Assembly (NCBI GenBank): GCA_023512835.1
Contig: CM042089.1
Location: 16,542,562 to 16,606,561, forward strand
DNA length: 64,000 nt
Source: Taxillus chinensis
Taxonomy: Eukaryota > Streptophyta > Magnoliopsida > Santalales > Loranthaceae
Direction: 5' to 3'
Part shown: piece after piece, positions 45,991 through 57,240 of the stretch
How positions within the stretch are numbered: position 1 is the stretch's first letter
How the letters are laid out: every line of letters starts with the position of its first letter
Made by a program: the position numbers and the translations under genes
The notes under the pieces: generated by a model
Databases searched by the model: none
Told to the model about the DNA's origin: nothing
The model's input: only the letters and a program-made list of their open reading frames with translations

Positions 45991-47154
45991 CTCTATAGGA
46001 GGTGTCCAGACCAAATAATTAGAAGGTGTGTCCTTGAGGAGGACATAGATGACATAATATATCATTGTCATTCATCACATTATGGGGGCCACTTTGGGGT
46101 GCAGAGAACTGTGGCTAAGATCATGTAGTATGGCTTCTATTGGCCTCACATGGTGAAAGACACCTATGTCGACATCAAAACTTGTGATAAATGTCAAAGG
46201 GTAGGTGGTCTATCTAGGAAGAATGAGATGCCATTAACTGGAATTCTTCCAGTTGAAATTTTTGATATATGGGGCATTGATTTTATGGGGTCATTCCCCA
46301 ATTCTGATGGGTATTCATATATCCTATTGGCTGTGGATTATGTGTCAAAGTGGGTAGAAGCTATACCAACCAGAGTGAATGATGCTAGAGTAGTGACTCA
46401 CTTCCTTACCAGAAACATCTTTAGCCGATTTGGGACACCAAGGGCTATAATTAGTGATGAAGGTAGTCACTTCTGCAATAAATTGTTTGACAAGTTGTTG
46501 AACAAATATGGGGTAACTCATAGGAAGTTTTTAGCGTACCACCCACAAGCTAATGGACAAGCAGAGGTGTCCAACAGAGAGATTAAAGCCATTTTAGAGA
46601 AAACTGTTGGAGCAAATAGGAAAGACTGGTCTCAAAGGCTGGATGAAGCCTTATGGGCATATAGGACAGCTTATAAAATTCCCATTGGGATGTCACCTTA
46701 TCATATTCTTTATGGGAAGGCTTGTCACTTACCTGTGGAATTAGAGCACAAGGCTCACTAGGCCATGAGGAAGTTAAATTTTGATCCACAAGAGGCCAAA
46801 GAGCTTAGGATGACTCAATTAATTGAATTAGATGAGTTCAGGATGGATGCCTATGAAAGTGCTAAAATTTATAAAGAAAGAACCAAGAAATGGCATGATA
46901 GGCAATTAACCAATGAACCTTTAACCTTGGGGCAGAAAGTTCTCTTATTTAACACAAGGTTAAGGCTATTTCCTAGAAAATCAAGGTCCAAGTGGATGGG
47001 ACCTTTTGTGATAGTTGATAAGAAGCCATATGGGAGCTTTGAGCTCCAAGCTGTAGATGGCAAGAAATTTTGGGTGAATGGTAACAGACTGAAACCATAC
47101 TTTGATCCAACTCACAGGGAGATTGTTGATTCCCTCTCTTTCACCACCTCCTGA
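45991..47154 (+). pseudogene. Athila-like integrase
   Basis: The zinc-binding domain is [12 protein letters not shown] with CDKCQRVG. The catalytic core has [10 protein letters not shown] (first Asp), IISDEGSHF (second Asp) and [10 protein letters not shown] (Glu), followed by [24 protein letters not shown] at 46126-46128 and another at 46759-46761 interrupt the frame, which otherwise continues. The C-terminal part (KWHDRQ, GQKVLLFNTRLRLFP, FELQAVDGKKFWVNGNRLK) ends at 47154. Just downstream (47187-47210) is the Athila-typical AAAGCGCTGGTTGGGAGGC. Confidence 0.9.
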
Positions 47155-47186
47155 TCTTAATTGAAAGTCTAGCTACAGACTTTAAA

Positions 47187-47310
47187 TAAAGCGCTGGTTG
47201 GGAGGCAACCCAATGTTTTATTTTATTTATTTTTATTCAATAATTTTGTTTGCAAGCTAACCCTGGTGCGGTAGATTTTGTTTCTTTCTTGACTAACCAT
47301 TTGCAGGATG
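47187..47310 (+). promoter_or_regulatory. Post-pol signal and possible splice acceptor for ORF3
   Basis: An AAAGCGCTGGTTGGGAGGCA block follows pol, as in Athila elements generally. A CATTTGCAG|GATG at 47299-47309 looks like a 3' splice site that could yield a subgenomic RNA for the downstream ORF. The splicing is inferred. Confidence 0.4.
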
Positions 47311-47489
47311 AGCCAAAATTATTGGGCCTTGGACTTTTGAATTTATTTTTTAAGGAACAAGTCCTGGAGCAAGGAACAAGTGAAGCCCACAAGTACTTGA
47401 ATTTAAGCCCAACAAATTGGCGTGCAAGCATAAAAGTTGATCCATACTGCAAAAGCAACTCAGCGGAAAAGTTTGGGCTAATTTGGGCC

Positions 47490-47529
47490 TGCACGCCATA
47501 TTAAACGCCAATTGACCAATTGGCGTGCA
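47490..47529. repeat. CGCCAATTGGCG inverted-repeat cassette
   Basis: TGCACGCCA (47490-47498) pairs with TGGCGTGCA (47521-47529). Inside is GCCAATTG-AC-CAATTGGC. The cassette nearly equals 23839-23878 in the Tekay solo LTR. Confidence 0.85.
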
Positions 47530-47974
47530 CCTCTTTTGCCTCTGAAAATTTTTGGGCCAGTGGATAAACATCACATGAAGCACTTTACCTCTTGTACGCC
47601 AATTGCTATCTGTCATCTGAAGGGATAAAAAAGGCAAAATACCAATTTTAACCCTCCTAGAAGCTTCCAGAATATCACGTGCAGAAGAGACTATTGCTTG
47701 ACAGCTCATGAGGGACCCATCACCAAAATTTGGGACGATTCTGACCTGAACGCCAATTCATCCATATGACGTGCAAGGGCTAAAATGGTCCAAACGCTCT
47801 GAAATTTTGTGAGCATGTGTATTATTGCAATTGGAGCACATGTCCTTCTGCACGCTATAAGTAAGGAGGCCTGCATCTAGGTCTTCCACACCAAAAACGA
47901 TTTTAGATCTGAAATTGGGGATACACTGTTCTTTGCTCTGCTCTCTACTCTTTGCTCTTGCTCTTGTTTTAAAT

Positions 47975-48535
47975 ATGGTGCGCACAAGGAGGTCAGGCAA
48001 GGAAGAGGTGCACTCACCTAGTGCTGATAAGCGATCGAAGAGGAGATACTCTTGGGGCATGCTCTGGATATGGTTGCTTTGGAGGAATCAGAGCTGGGTT
48101 GGGCTAGAGAGGTGGCTTTGAAGATTCAAAATCTGGGTTTACAAAGGTTAGTCTCTACTCAAGGTGCCATTTCCTACCTTGCCCTGCGAGAATTTTATGC
48201 ATCTGTCTATGTGAATGAGGAAGAAGATGAATTGATAGGGACTGTGCAGGGGGTTTATGTCCGAATTACCCCTGATGTTATTAGAAATTGCTTTAACATC
48301 CCTGCACCCATTGATAGCTTCCCTCATTTAAGCTTAGGAGAATTTGGTACTGCCTGCAATTATGCTAGAAAATTTGAAAGTAGAAGGCAGTATACTAAGA
48401 ATGGCTTTGTGGGAAAATTTAGATGCCTACCCTACCTTGTAGGAAAGTGCTTATTGATTCAGACTAGTGGAAGGGAGGGATAGTGTGCCTAAGCCACATC
48501 TGGAATTCATGTACAGTATGGATCATATGTGAAAT
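47975..48535 (+). pseudogene. Athila ORF3, N-terminal part (plant-mobile-domain-like)
   Basis: The likely start is MVRTRRSGKEEVHSPSADK at 47975, followed by a basic stretch (KRSKRR) that could act as a nuclear signal. A frameshift near 48055 leads to a frame containing LALREFYASVYV, GTVQGVYVRITPDVIRNCF and NIPAPIDSF. This pattern recalls the putative plant transposon protein / plant mobile domain group. A stop at 48481-48483 and a frame change precede the long ORF at 48536. It is probably one protein with that ORF, now split. The domain assignment rests on pattern memory and is moderate. Confidence 0.5.
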
Positions 48536-50296
48536 GTGGATTGGGCCACTACCATTTTTAAGTGGTGGAAGAAGAATTCAACAAAACAGATTAATGGCAG
48601 AATTTTGTGTTTGATATTCCAAAGCCTGCCCACTTTGAATTTTTCTGCCATGAATAACATTCCTTTCCCTCCTCGCTGGGTTTTAAGAGTATTGCATACT
48701 GAAGGTGGTTTGGGGGTCAGTACAAGAGGTCATTGGGCAACCAATGTTCCTCCTCCATCACAGCCATCTAGGCATAGCGTTCATGTGGAGAGATCCACTG
48801 ACTTTGCAAAGGACACCTCTATTCCAATGGATGACAGGAAGCAAACTCTCTTCAGACTCACTGCCATGTACATGCAGTTCAATATGCACAAGGAAGATAT
48901 TTTTAACTTCTTTCAAGGTATAAGTGGGCAGGTAGTGAGTGAAGTGGAAGTTATAAATTGGGCATTCACCAATGGGCACATCACTAGTGCCCAGTTTGAA
49001 GAGTTAATGGCCCTTATCACTCAAGATCAACAAGCCACTTCCAGACCTAGAACTAGAGCATGGGAAGCCCCTGAAGCTCCTGCTACTGCATCTACTGAAG
49101 CGTGGAGAAAAGAAACACAAGAGCTCAGGGAGGCAAATGCTAAAACCCAACGCGAAGTGGAACCATTAAGGAAGAATAACAAGGAAGTCAAGGGCCTCCT
49201 AGGCAAAATTTGGAAGGCCTTGACCAAGAAGAAAGCATCCAAACACTCTCCTGTAGTGGAGATATCTGAAGAAGACTCACCTTTATTTCATGAAGACTCT
49301 TATCATGCCCAGGAAGACCCACCACAACCAGAAACTTCAGCCGGGCAAGCTTATTATCCAGAGGAGGCAAAGCCAGCAGCAGGACATTCACCTTTTCAGC
49401 CCTTTATGGATCCTACCTATTCTCAGGCTATTGTGCCTATGGTGCTTCCTGTCTCATGGGGGACATATATTCCTGTTGCACCTCAAGACCTGCTCGGAGA
49501 GCCTATACACTTAACCATAGATCCAACCCTATCATCTGCAGAGAGTCAAGCAGAATTTGAGAACTTCATTAACTCCCACTCCCAGGTGTTAAGGGCTCGC
49601 TTTGCAAGGGATATGGACCTCTTCACCTCGTTTGTCCTTCAACGGATCTTAGGTGATGAATATGTATACACAGATGTGGTGGACTTATTTTGCAGGACTA
49701 CGCGTTTTGTAGTGGAGGTTGAGCCTCATAACTACCTACTCTCCCAGTATACCTCTATTATGCTGTGCGAGCTTTATGAGCAACCTTTGTCTGAAAGTGT
49801 GTGGCGCCAGCGTATAAATGGTCAAAATGAAGGGCACCGTCCTTGGCATGGTATGCACGAGGTGCTGATCCCTATACACATTGATCGTCACTATGTCTTG
49901 GTGCATGTGGATTTGAGTGCATGGCATGCAGTGCTTTATGATCCAAGCCAAGGCGAAGGGTTCACCAGAAGAAAGAGACGGCTTGTTCATGGGCTCATAA
50001 AAAGAATCAAGGATACGATGAAAAAAGAAGGATTGTTGCAGGACAAGCTCCCTCTTGTTCACCTCAACGAAATGGAACTCCCTCAACAACTTGACCAATT
50101 CAGCTGTGGGATTTTTGTTTGCTACTATATGATTGCTATTCTGCAAATGAGGGAAAGCTGGGAAATACGCGGAGAAACCTCAGCCGATTTTGTTACTCGT
50201 GCACGTCGAATGGTGGCCAATGTTATCTACTACTACAACTTGCCAAATGAGAGGCAAGTATTTTCTTACTCCCTATTTCATGCCATGAGGACATAG
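48536..50296 (+). CDS. Athila ORF3: Ulp1/SENP-like (C48) cysteine protease ORF
   Basis: A 586-codon frame with no internal stop, downstream of integrase on the same strand. A Glu/Lys-rich coiled coil lies at about residues 187-236, followed by an acidic and Pro-rich linker. The C-terminal 140 residues carry the C48 pattern: HYVLVHVDL with His452, VLYDPSQ with Asp469, and QLDQFSCGIFVCYYM with Gln518 and Cys524 (Gln six residues before Cys, as in Ulp1). Such proteases cleave SUMO or related modifiers. Whether this one does is unknown. Athila elements normally have an env-like ORF here. The true N-terminus is probably the piece at 47975-48535, so the ATG at 48536 may not be the original start. 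It could also be a captured fusion of transposon origin, since Ulp1 domains are known in plant MULE and CACTA elements. Confidence 0.7.
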   Translation: MDWATTIFKWWKKNSTKQINGRILCLIFQSLPTLNFSAMNNIPFPPRWVLRVLHTEGGLGVSTRGHWATNVPPPSQPSRHSVHVERSTDFAKDTSIPMDDRKQTLFRLTAMYMQFNMHKEDIFNFFQGISGQVVSEVEVINWAFTNGHITSAQFEELMALITQDQQATSRPRTRAWEAPEAPATASTEAWRKETQELREANAKTQREVEPLRKNNKEVKGLLGKIWKALTKKKASKHSPVVEISEEDSPLFHEDSYHAQEDPPQPETSAGQAYYPEEAKPAAGHSPFQPFMDPTYSQAIVPMVLPVSWGTYIPVAPQDLLGEPIHLTIDPTLSSAESQAEFENFINSHSQVLRARFARDMDLFTSFVLQRILGDEYVYTDVVDLFCRTTRFVVEVEPHNYLLSQYTSIMLCELYEQPLSESVWRQRINGQNEGHRPWHGMHEVLIPIHIDRHYVLVHVDLSAWHAVLYDPSQGEGFTRRKRRLVHGLIKRIKDTMKKEGLLQDKLPLVHLNEMELPQQLDQFSCGIFVCYYMIAILQMRESWEIRGETSADFVTRARRMVANVIYYYNLPNERQVFSYSLFHAMRT

Positions 50297-51128
50297 CATA
50301 TTTTAAGTGTGGTGTATTGGGGAGTGACTTGAGCCACTTGCTTGTCTTTTATGTTGTGTAATTGCATGTTTTATTTATGGTGTTTGTTCTTAGATTGTTT
50401 GTTAGTCATTCTAAAACAAAAAAAACACAAAATTGTTTGCATGCTTGTTTGAGTTGCCTGCTTGAGTGATTTGCATGTGGATACATGGATATTAAGTATG
50501 CAATTTTGGCATAAAAATTTTACTTTTTGTGCCACATTAGTATCATGTTGTGATATGTTTTGAATGATATCACCATGTTTTTGGAGCTGAAGTTTGAATA
50601 TTAGCTAAGCATAACATGCTAAGATAGACCTTAGTGACCCTTAGAGTTAAGTGACAAAGAAAATAAAAAGAAAAACATGAGAAAAGCTTCTTTTTAGCCC
50701 TTGAGTGCCATTTTTGGGCATGGGTAATAGTTTGCTTACTCTTCTCTGCTTTTAACATTGGTTATTTAATGGTAGGAGACAAGTAAGCATGTGATTACTT
50801 ATAAGTGCTCAGTGTTTGGTGTGTAGTTAAGGTGCAAGGCCTCTAAGTCACTTTGACTGTCTATGCATCCTTTTCTTTATTTTGTGGTGTTGGAAAGTAA
50901 AAGAAAGGCTGTGATGCACACTGTGAAAAGGGTATGCAATACAAAAATCAAGCCTTCCTATGTGTTTGTAAGTATTGTTATTTCATTTCAAGAAAAAAAA
51001 GTGAGCATGAATAAAAAAGAGAGTGAATAATCCATCAAGGGAGAGCATAAAATGCAACCTTGTAAGGTTATTACTTAAAAGAAGTACGAAAAAAAAAGAA
51101 AAAAAAAGAGATTCAAAATAAAAGCCAC
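50297..51128 (+). other. Athila-like 3' untranslated region
   Basis: Non-coding, with A-rich runs (50990-51120). No LTR start matching the Athila LTR (TGATAACGTGC) and no convincing polypurine tract were found before element C begins at 51129. Confidence 0.5.
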
Positions 51129-51475
51129 TATCACGCCCCAAATTTCCTTCCCCCTGGAAATGGGTAATGACTGCCCATGCCCGCACCCGAAGGGTCAAGG
51201 GTTCGGTGTAAACACCAAGGTGAGGACACCTACCGCGGGTGCTATCCTATCCCTGTATCACAATTCAACATGCCAAGGGGCAAATACCTGTTTTCATGCC
51301 AAGCACACCACCACAATACCCATACATACAGTATTCACAACACAACACAATACATCAATTACAGTGCTTAGAGGCTTCAAGTCCTTTTACAACCCACTAG
51401 GGAACAAGCTCCCATCAATATAATCAGGACACACAGTTTAAACCAACAGAATCTCAAATACAACAAAACAACTAA

Positions 51476-51529
<54 letters not shown>

Positions 51530-53009
51530 CCATACAGCCCTAGCGGCCTACCAACTCAGCTCTTCTGCCTATCGCCTGCTAGGTCCTGCAACGAACAGTT
51601 CATAGGAGGGGTGAGCACACCACAGCTCAGTAGGGATCGAGTCTCCTCAGTCCCGTCCCACTCTAAAACTATGCATGTCAAGTGGATGCATGTGCTCGTG
51701 TAGTGACTTAAGCTAAAACAATAACCATCACCCAGTAAACATGCCTCATACCTCAGCCTGCACTGGAGGGCAGAGGACACCCCGCCACCACGGCGATGTG
51801 ACATACCACACCAGGCAAATGTGAATCTCATCTCAAGGGTTACGAGATAATGACTGTCCCATACTCACCTCAATCCCCGTTTCCGGGGTTCTCATCTCAA
51901 CTCCCCGTGTTTCTGGGGTCCTCAACATATACATTTCAACATATACAACTCAACAATCTCAACTCAACAAACATAACTCAACAAACACAGTACAAACATG
52001 CAACACATTTAGCATACAAAAAACTCAACTCAGAATGTAAAACAACAGATAGTCTCAGAACAATTACATCATTTTATATAACATTATCTAACTCCTCCTG
52101 GTCCCTAAAGTCCACACATTTCTCACACTCATAGTCTGGATCATAAACAACCTTTCAAAGGAAGCTTATCCACCTCAAGGGGAGCCCAAAACAAGCTACA
52201 CGTGACAACCTATTGTCGCGGGCAGAGGCAAATTAACTCCAAACATCATTCTAACCATCCCAGAAGGTTCAGGGACGATTTTTAGCCAAAAACAAGGTTG
52301 CACGTGAAAAGGTCATTCTCATGTGCAGGGGTGTTTCAATTCCTATGCCCCTAAGGAAGCTTCACCTAAAATTTGGTGCAATTTGGAGCAAGAATAAATC
52401 TGCAAGTGAAAAAGGCATTCGCACGTGCAGACTCCAAAACCTTCCTTTTGTCATTCTAATCATTTTTCCCTAAAGGACCAACCTCAAATTCGTTTTAGTT
52501 TAGAAGTTATTAAGACTCTAAGTCTGTAAACAGGGCCAAAATCTAACTCTGGCCTCGCTCTCATTTTGATTTTCCCAATACCAGAGGTCTTAACCAAACC
52601 AGATACAGGTTTTTTTTCCTAAAATTCTTTATCTAAATAGTTTCAAGACAATGGGTATACAAATGACCCCTAACCCAAAGGCACAAATAATCTCACACGG
52701 AAATTCAGAAATTCAGAAAACTCAGACAAAAATCCCAAATCATCCATAGGCTCAGGGTGAATTTAGAAACTCAATATATATTAAAAATCTCTTTTCAACA
52801 TCCCAGTTCATCACATAGATTTTGTTTTCTAGAAATATGTAAGAGAGAGACGGCAAAGAGATGAAACTTGAAATCCCTACCTCAGAAGTGTTGCAGAAAA
52901 GAATTGGGGAAAAGAACGGAGCGATCTGTATCCTTGCTACCTCCACGCCTCCGGCCTCCCGTCGTCTGTAAGAAATCCTTGATCGTCAGAAACTCCTCCA
53001 CTCTGGATC

Positions 53010-53045
<36 letters not shown>

Positions 53046-53460
53046 GGGCGTGTGTGTGTGTGTGACGGCTACAGGGAAGGTAGGGTTTGGTTTTCCTTTT
53101 TTTCTCCTATTTTCTTTCTTTTTATTATTTTGTTTTTAATAGATGCCCAAGACCAAATGTAGCCCAATGGTGGTTAAGTGAACCCAAGAAGACAGGCAAA
53201 ACAGCCCACTCTCTCATATTGGGTTTTCCTTTGAAGGGAGACCCAAAGCTCAAAATACAAACCCAGGTAATTTAAAAGGGAATATAAAATTATTTGTGAA
53301 ATCCCAAAAATACCCCTCAGGGCCTCAAATCCCAAATTTAGTCCAAGTACAGTCAAAATTCTCCATTTGATAAGCACATCATTGTGCTGATATTCATTTG
53401 TTAAAATAAGGTCTCTAACTCAAGGCTATCTCTAAGGCCCCTCAAATACGGGTCCTTACA
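51129..53460 (-). repeat. Element C 3' LTR, 2332 bp
   Basis: On minus it starts TGTAAGGACCCGTATTTG at 53460, next to the polypurine tract AAGGGGGAGAGGA (plus 53461-53475). It ends GGGGCGTGATA at 51129 (expected GTGACA). It has (TA)n at 51479-51526, (CT)n(GT)n at about 53011-53063, and G-box-like cassettes at 52299-52327 and 52401-52427. Confidence 0.9.
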
Positions 53461-53624
53461 TCCTCTCCCCCTTAAAGACTTTTCGTTCTCGAAAAGAAAA
53501 TGCGGAATCAAAGGAAACAACAACCACAACCAATGAATAGACCATTAACACAAATGAATACACGCATCAAACAACCAGTTGGACAAGTACCTGACTATGT
53601 TGATGTTTGCCTTCCTCCCCCCCT

Positions 53625-53960
53625 TCAGGGTTGTTCGTCCTCGAACAGGTTAGGGTAGTGAGCACGCATCTCAGCCTCACGTTCCCAAGTCTCTTCCTCC
53701 ATACCGCGGTGTTTCCACAACACCCGAACCAACGGAATAGTCTTACCTCGCAGTTGCTTCACGCGCCTATCCAAAATGCGGATTGGTGCCTCAACAATCG
53801 TCATATCCTCCCCAATATCCAGGGTACTCCAATCCAGCACATGTGTGGGATCTGGGTGGTATTTCCGCAACTGGGATATATGGAAAACATCATGAACTCT
53901 GCTCAAACTGGGAGGCAATGCCGCCTATAAGCAACAGGTCCAACTCGCTCCAAAATCTCG
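53625..53960 (-). pseudogene. Element C integrase tail with chromodomain
   Basis: On minus: VHDVFHISQLRKYHPDPTHV followed by the chromodomain (ILDRRVKQLRGKTIPLVRV, W, EEETWERE). Close to element B in pattern, confirming the same Tekay-type branch. It is separated from the rest of integrase by frameshifts between 53918 and 54475. Confidence 0.85.
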
Positions 53961-54927
53961 AACGGTCCAATGTATCGTGGAGATAACTTGGATCCCTTTT
54001 CAAATCTCTTATGCCCTCTCCGTGGAGAAACACGAAGAAACACGTGGTCTCCAACCAAAAACTCTAATGGCCTGCATCAGCGATCCGCATAAGACTTTTG
54101 TCTACTCTGGGCTGTAAGAAGGCGTTGCCTAATCAGTTGGACTTTCGCCGTAGCCTCTTGGACCAATTGAGGTCCCAACATAGCTACCTCTCCAAGCTCG
54201 CCCAACATAATGGAGACCGACAAGGTCTGCCATACAATGCCTCAAACGGGGCCATCCCAATAGAAGCCTGGTAATTATTATTATAAGCAAACTCTACCAA
54301 AGGAAGGTGAGAAGCCCATGATCCCCCAAAATCAAGCAGACAAGCTCTCAACAGGTCTTCCAACGTTTGAATGGTCCTCTCTGACTAACCATCAGTCTCA
54401 GGATGGAAAGCAGTACTCAAATTAAGCCGTGTCCCCAATGCCTCTTGCAAACCATTCCAAAACTGAGAAGTGAATCATGCATCTCTGTCTGAAACGATAG
54501 ACAAAGGCACTCCATGCAATCGCACAATCTCATCAACATACAGTTGGCTCAATGTTCCAATGGAGTCTCGCTCCTGAATAGCCAAGAAATGGGCCGATTT
54601 AGTCAATCGGTCTACAATGACCCAAATCATGTCCTTCCTCCCAGAAGTGGTAAGAAGTCCTGTCACAAAATCCATGGTAATAAGCTCCCACCTCCACTCG
54701 GCCACACGCAATGGTCAGAATCGACCAGGCAGTCGTTGGTGCTCTGCCTTTACTTGTTGACAAGTAAGGCACCTGGAAACAAACTCTGCTATACACCTCT
54801 TCAGTCCTGGCCACCAGAATTGTGCTCGCACGGCATGATACATCTTAGTCCCTCCTGGATGCACAGCCAAATGGGAATGATGAAACTCCCTCATCACATC
54901 CCCGCGTAAGGAGGACGGTACTATCAA
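53961..54927 (-). pseudogene. Element C integrase
   Basis: Zinc region: [19 protein letters not shown] with [13 protein letters not shown] (54715-54927). Core: ITMDFVTGL, then VSDRDA (ending at 54475). The third catalytic region and C-terminus continue in broken frames down to 53961. Several frameshifts and stops separate the pieces. Confidence 0.85.
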
Positions 54928-55139
54928 GCGCCTCTGAAATCTCAGCTCATGCTCAGTTCCTTCTGTCCATTCCTCAGACAGTTCACCGGCCTCTATCCTG
55001 GGCCCGGATCACTTCACGATCCCACGTCCCCCAACTGTCCCTCACGGACATGCTTGGTATAACTCGGCATTACGGCAATAGAACATAGGACCGCTTCTCC
55101 ACCGCTAAAATCAGGTTGTACTTCCAAAGACTGCTAATT

Positions 55140-55686
55140 GTTCCATCATTTTCCATTCTCTCATGGAAACTTCAGCTTTTCCCTTCTTACTCAGTGCATC
55201 TACAACTACATTCCCCTTTCCAGGTGTGTAGGAGAGTGTAAAGTCAAACATCTGCAAGTACTCCACCAATCTCCTCTATCTCAAATTCAGATCCCTCTGG
55301 GTGAAGATGTACTATAGGCTCTTGTGGTCAGTGTATACCACAAATTTCTCCCCCAGCAGGTAATGTTGCCACGACTTCAAGGCAAAGATAACTGCTGCTA
55401 ATTCCAAATCATGCGTTGGGTAATTCTGCTCATGGGGCTTAAGCTGTCGTGAGCCATAAGCTATGACTTTGTGTTCCTGCATCAGAACACACCCCAATCC
55501 AACTCGGGATGCATCACAATACACCTCGTAAGGCACTCCATCCCGTGGTAGACTCAAAACTGGTGCAGTAGTCAAACGAGTCTTCAATTCCTTAAAAGCT
55601 CGCTGACACTTGTCTGTCCACTCAAATTTAACTCCTTTTCGTGTTAGGGCTGTCATCGGTGCTGCTAACCGAGAGAACCCTTCCAC
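55140..55686 (-). pseudogene. Element C RNase H
   Basis: On minus: [19 protein letters not shown] (RT connection), then [32 protein letters not shown] and [10 protein letters not shown] stop at about 55312 interrupts the frame right after TDHKSL. The remainder (CTATTTCCTGG-type signals of VADALS region near 55200) is decayed. Confidence 0.8.
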
Positions 55687-56528
55687 GAAACGCCTGTACT
55701 ATCTTGCCAGACCCAAGAAATTACGGATCTCAAAAATATTCGTGGGCCTTTTCCAAGATGATACAGACTCAATCTTGGTTGGGTCCACTCTAACTCCCTC
55801 GGCAGATACCACATGCCCAAGGAAATGCACCTCTTGCATCCAGAAGTCACACTTGCTGAATTTAGCATACAACTGGTGGTCTTGGGCGTCTGTAACACCA
55901 CAATCAAATGCTCCTCATGCTCCTCTCGGGTCTTTGAGTATGCAAGGATGTCATCGATAAATACCACCACAAAGGAATCTAGGTACGGCGCAAATACCTG
56001 ATTCATCAGGTGCATGAATACTGCCGGTGCATTCGTGAGCCCGAAAGGCATCACTAACCACTCATAGTGCCCATATCTACACCTGAAAGCAATCTTAGGA
56101 ATATCCTCGCTCCTGACCCTCAACTGATGATACCTAGAACGCAAATCAATCTTTGAGAACCACTGTGCCCCACTCAGCTGGTCAAACAGATCATTAATTC
56201 TCGGTAAAGGGTATTTGTTCTTTACTGTCACTTGGTTCAGCTTACGATAATCGATGCAGAGCCGTAGTGAACCATCTGCCCTTTTAGAAAACAAGACTGG
56301 TGCACCCCAAGGTGATGTACTTGGGTGAATGAAACTTTTATCTCCTAGCTCCTTTATTTGCTTTTGAAGCTCCCTCAACTCGACAGGTCCCATCCGGTAT
56401 GCCACTTGTGAGATAGGTCCCACCCCTGGCAATAACTCGATTGTGAACTCAACACTCCTGTGTGGAGGCAACTCCAGTAACTCCCTAGGAAACACATCCT
56501 GAAAATTCTCAACAACAACTAGCCACAC
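55665..56528 (-). pseudogene. Element C reverse transcriptase
   Basis: On minus: [20 protein letters not shown], then [36 protein letters not shown] and the catalytic [10 protein letters not shown] frameshift after HLIVVLQT (near 55890) scrambles the palm C-terminus. The stop found in element B after RRLN is absent here, so the two copies decayed independently. Confidence 0.9.
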
Positions 56529-56628
56529 TCGTTTTTCAGTATTACCTTCCTCCTCAAAAGTAAGTGTAGCAAGTCTATGGGTAACACTACCCCATAGCCC
56601 TCTCGTCGATCCGGCCCTCCCGGCATTC

Positions 56629-57240
56629 TCATCCCATTCCCCCCACTAGGGTACAGAGTAATCCTATGGGTGAAATAAATGACACCCGCTGTCTATAACA
56701 GTCAATCTTAGCCTGGAAGGCCATTAACCAGTCCATCCCTGAAATCAAATCAAAGGTCCTCATGGGCATCACATACAAATCAAATGTGACCTCAACATCT
56801 CCTATCGTAAGCATTCACTCATGACACACTCGGTTTATTGTCGATGCACCTCCCACAGGTGACTCAACACTCAGGGGCCTATCTTCCCTCACACAATCAA
56901 GTCCAAGGCTCTCAACCAAGGACTTAGCAATCAAGGAGCATGAAGCTCCGGTATCAAACAAGATAGCAACTATAGTGCGAGATATCAAAACAGTACCTCG
57001 AACCACCGAAGGTCCGGCTTCGCCTTCCTCGGAGGATAATGGCAACTCCTCCCGCTCGGGTGGTGCTGAAGTAAGTGCAAATACTCTGCCATGGTTTGCC
57101 TTGCTACTAGCCTCTCCTGTTTGTCCTTTGATCCCTATCTGATGTCCACTTGGACGATTCTCTGAACCGCCTTGTGGTTGCTTCTCTCCCTGTGGCCTTG
57201 CATGAGTGGAACCAGCCAAACTACTTCTTACGGTATTCAC
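56629..57240 (-). pseudogene. Element C protease
   Basis: On minus: a Gly/Pro/Gln-rich linker, then VRGTVLISRTIVAILFDTGA with the active-site DTG, then SLIAKSLVESLGLDC. TGA at 56815-56817 breaks it before TIGDVEV and the LISGMDWL motif. The gag coding region that should lie upstream (higher coordinates) is absent. Confidence 0.85.

Noticed and set aside
44369..47154. Endogenous pararetrovirus (caulimovirid) as source of the plus-strand pol
   Set aside because: The presence of integrase, tRNA-Asp primer site and CKAITLRSGK gag motif identifies an Athila LTR retrotransposon.
51479..51526. (TA)n runs as regulatory elements, also 41890-41922, 28034-28052 and 57877-57895
   Set aside because: Plain microsatellites with variable length between LTR copies.
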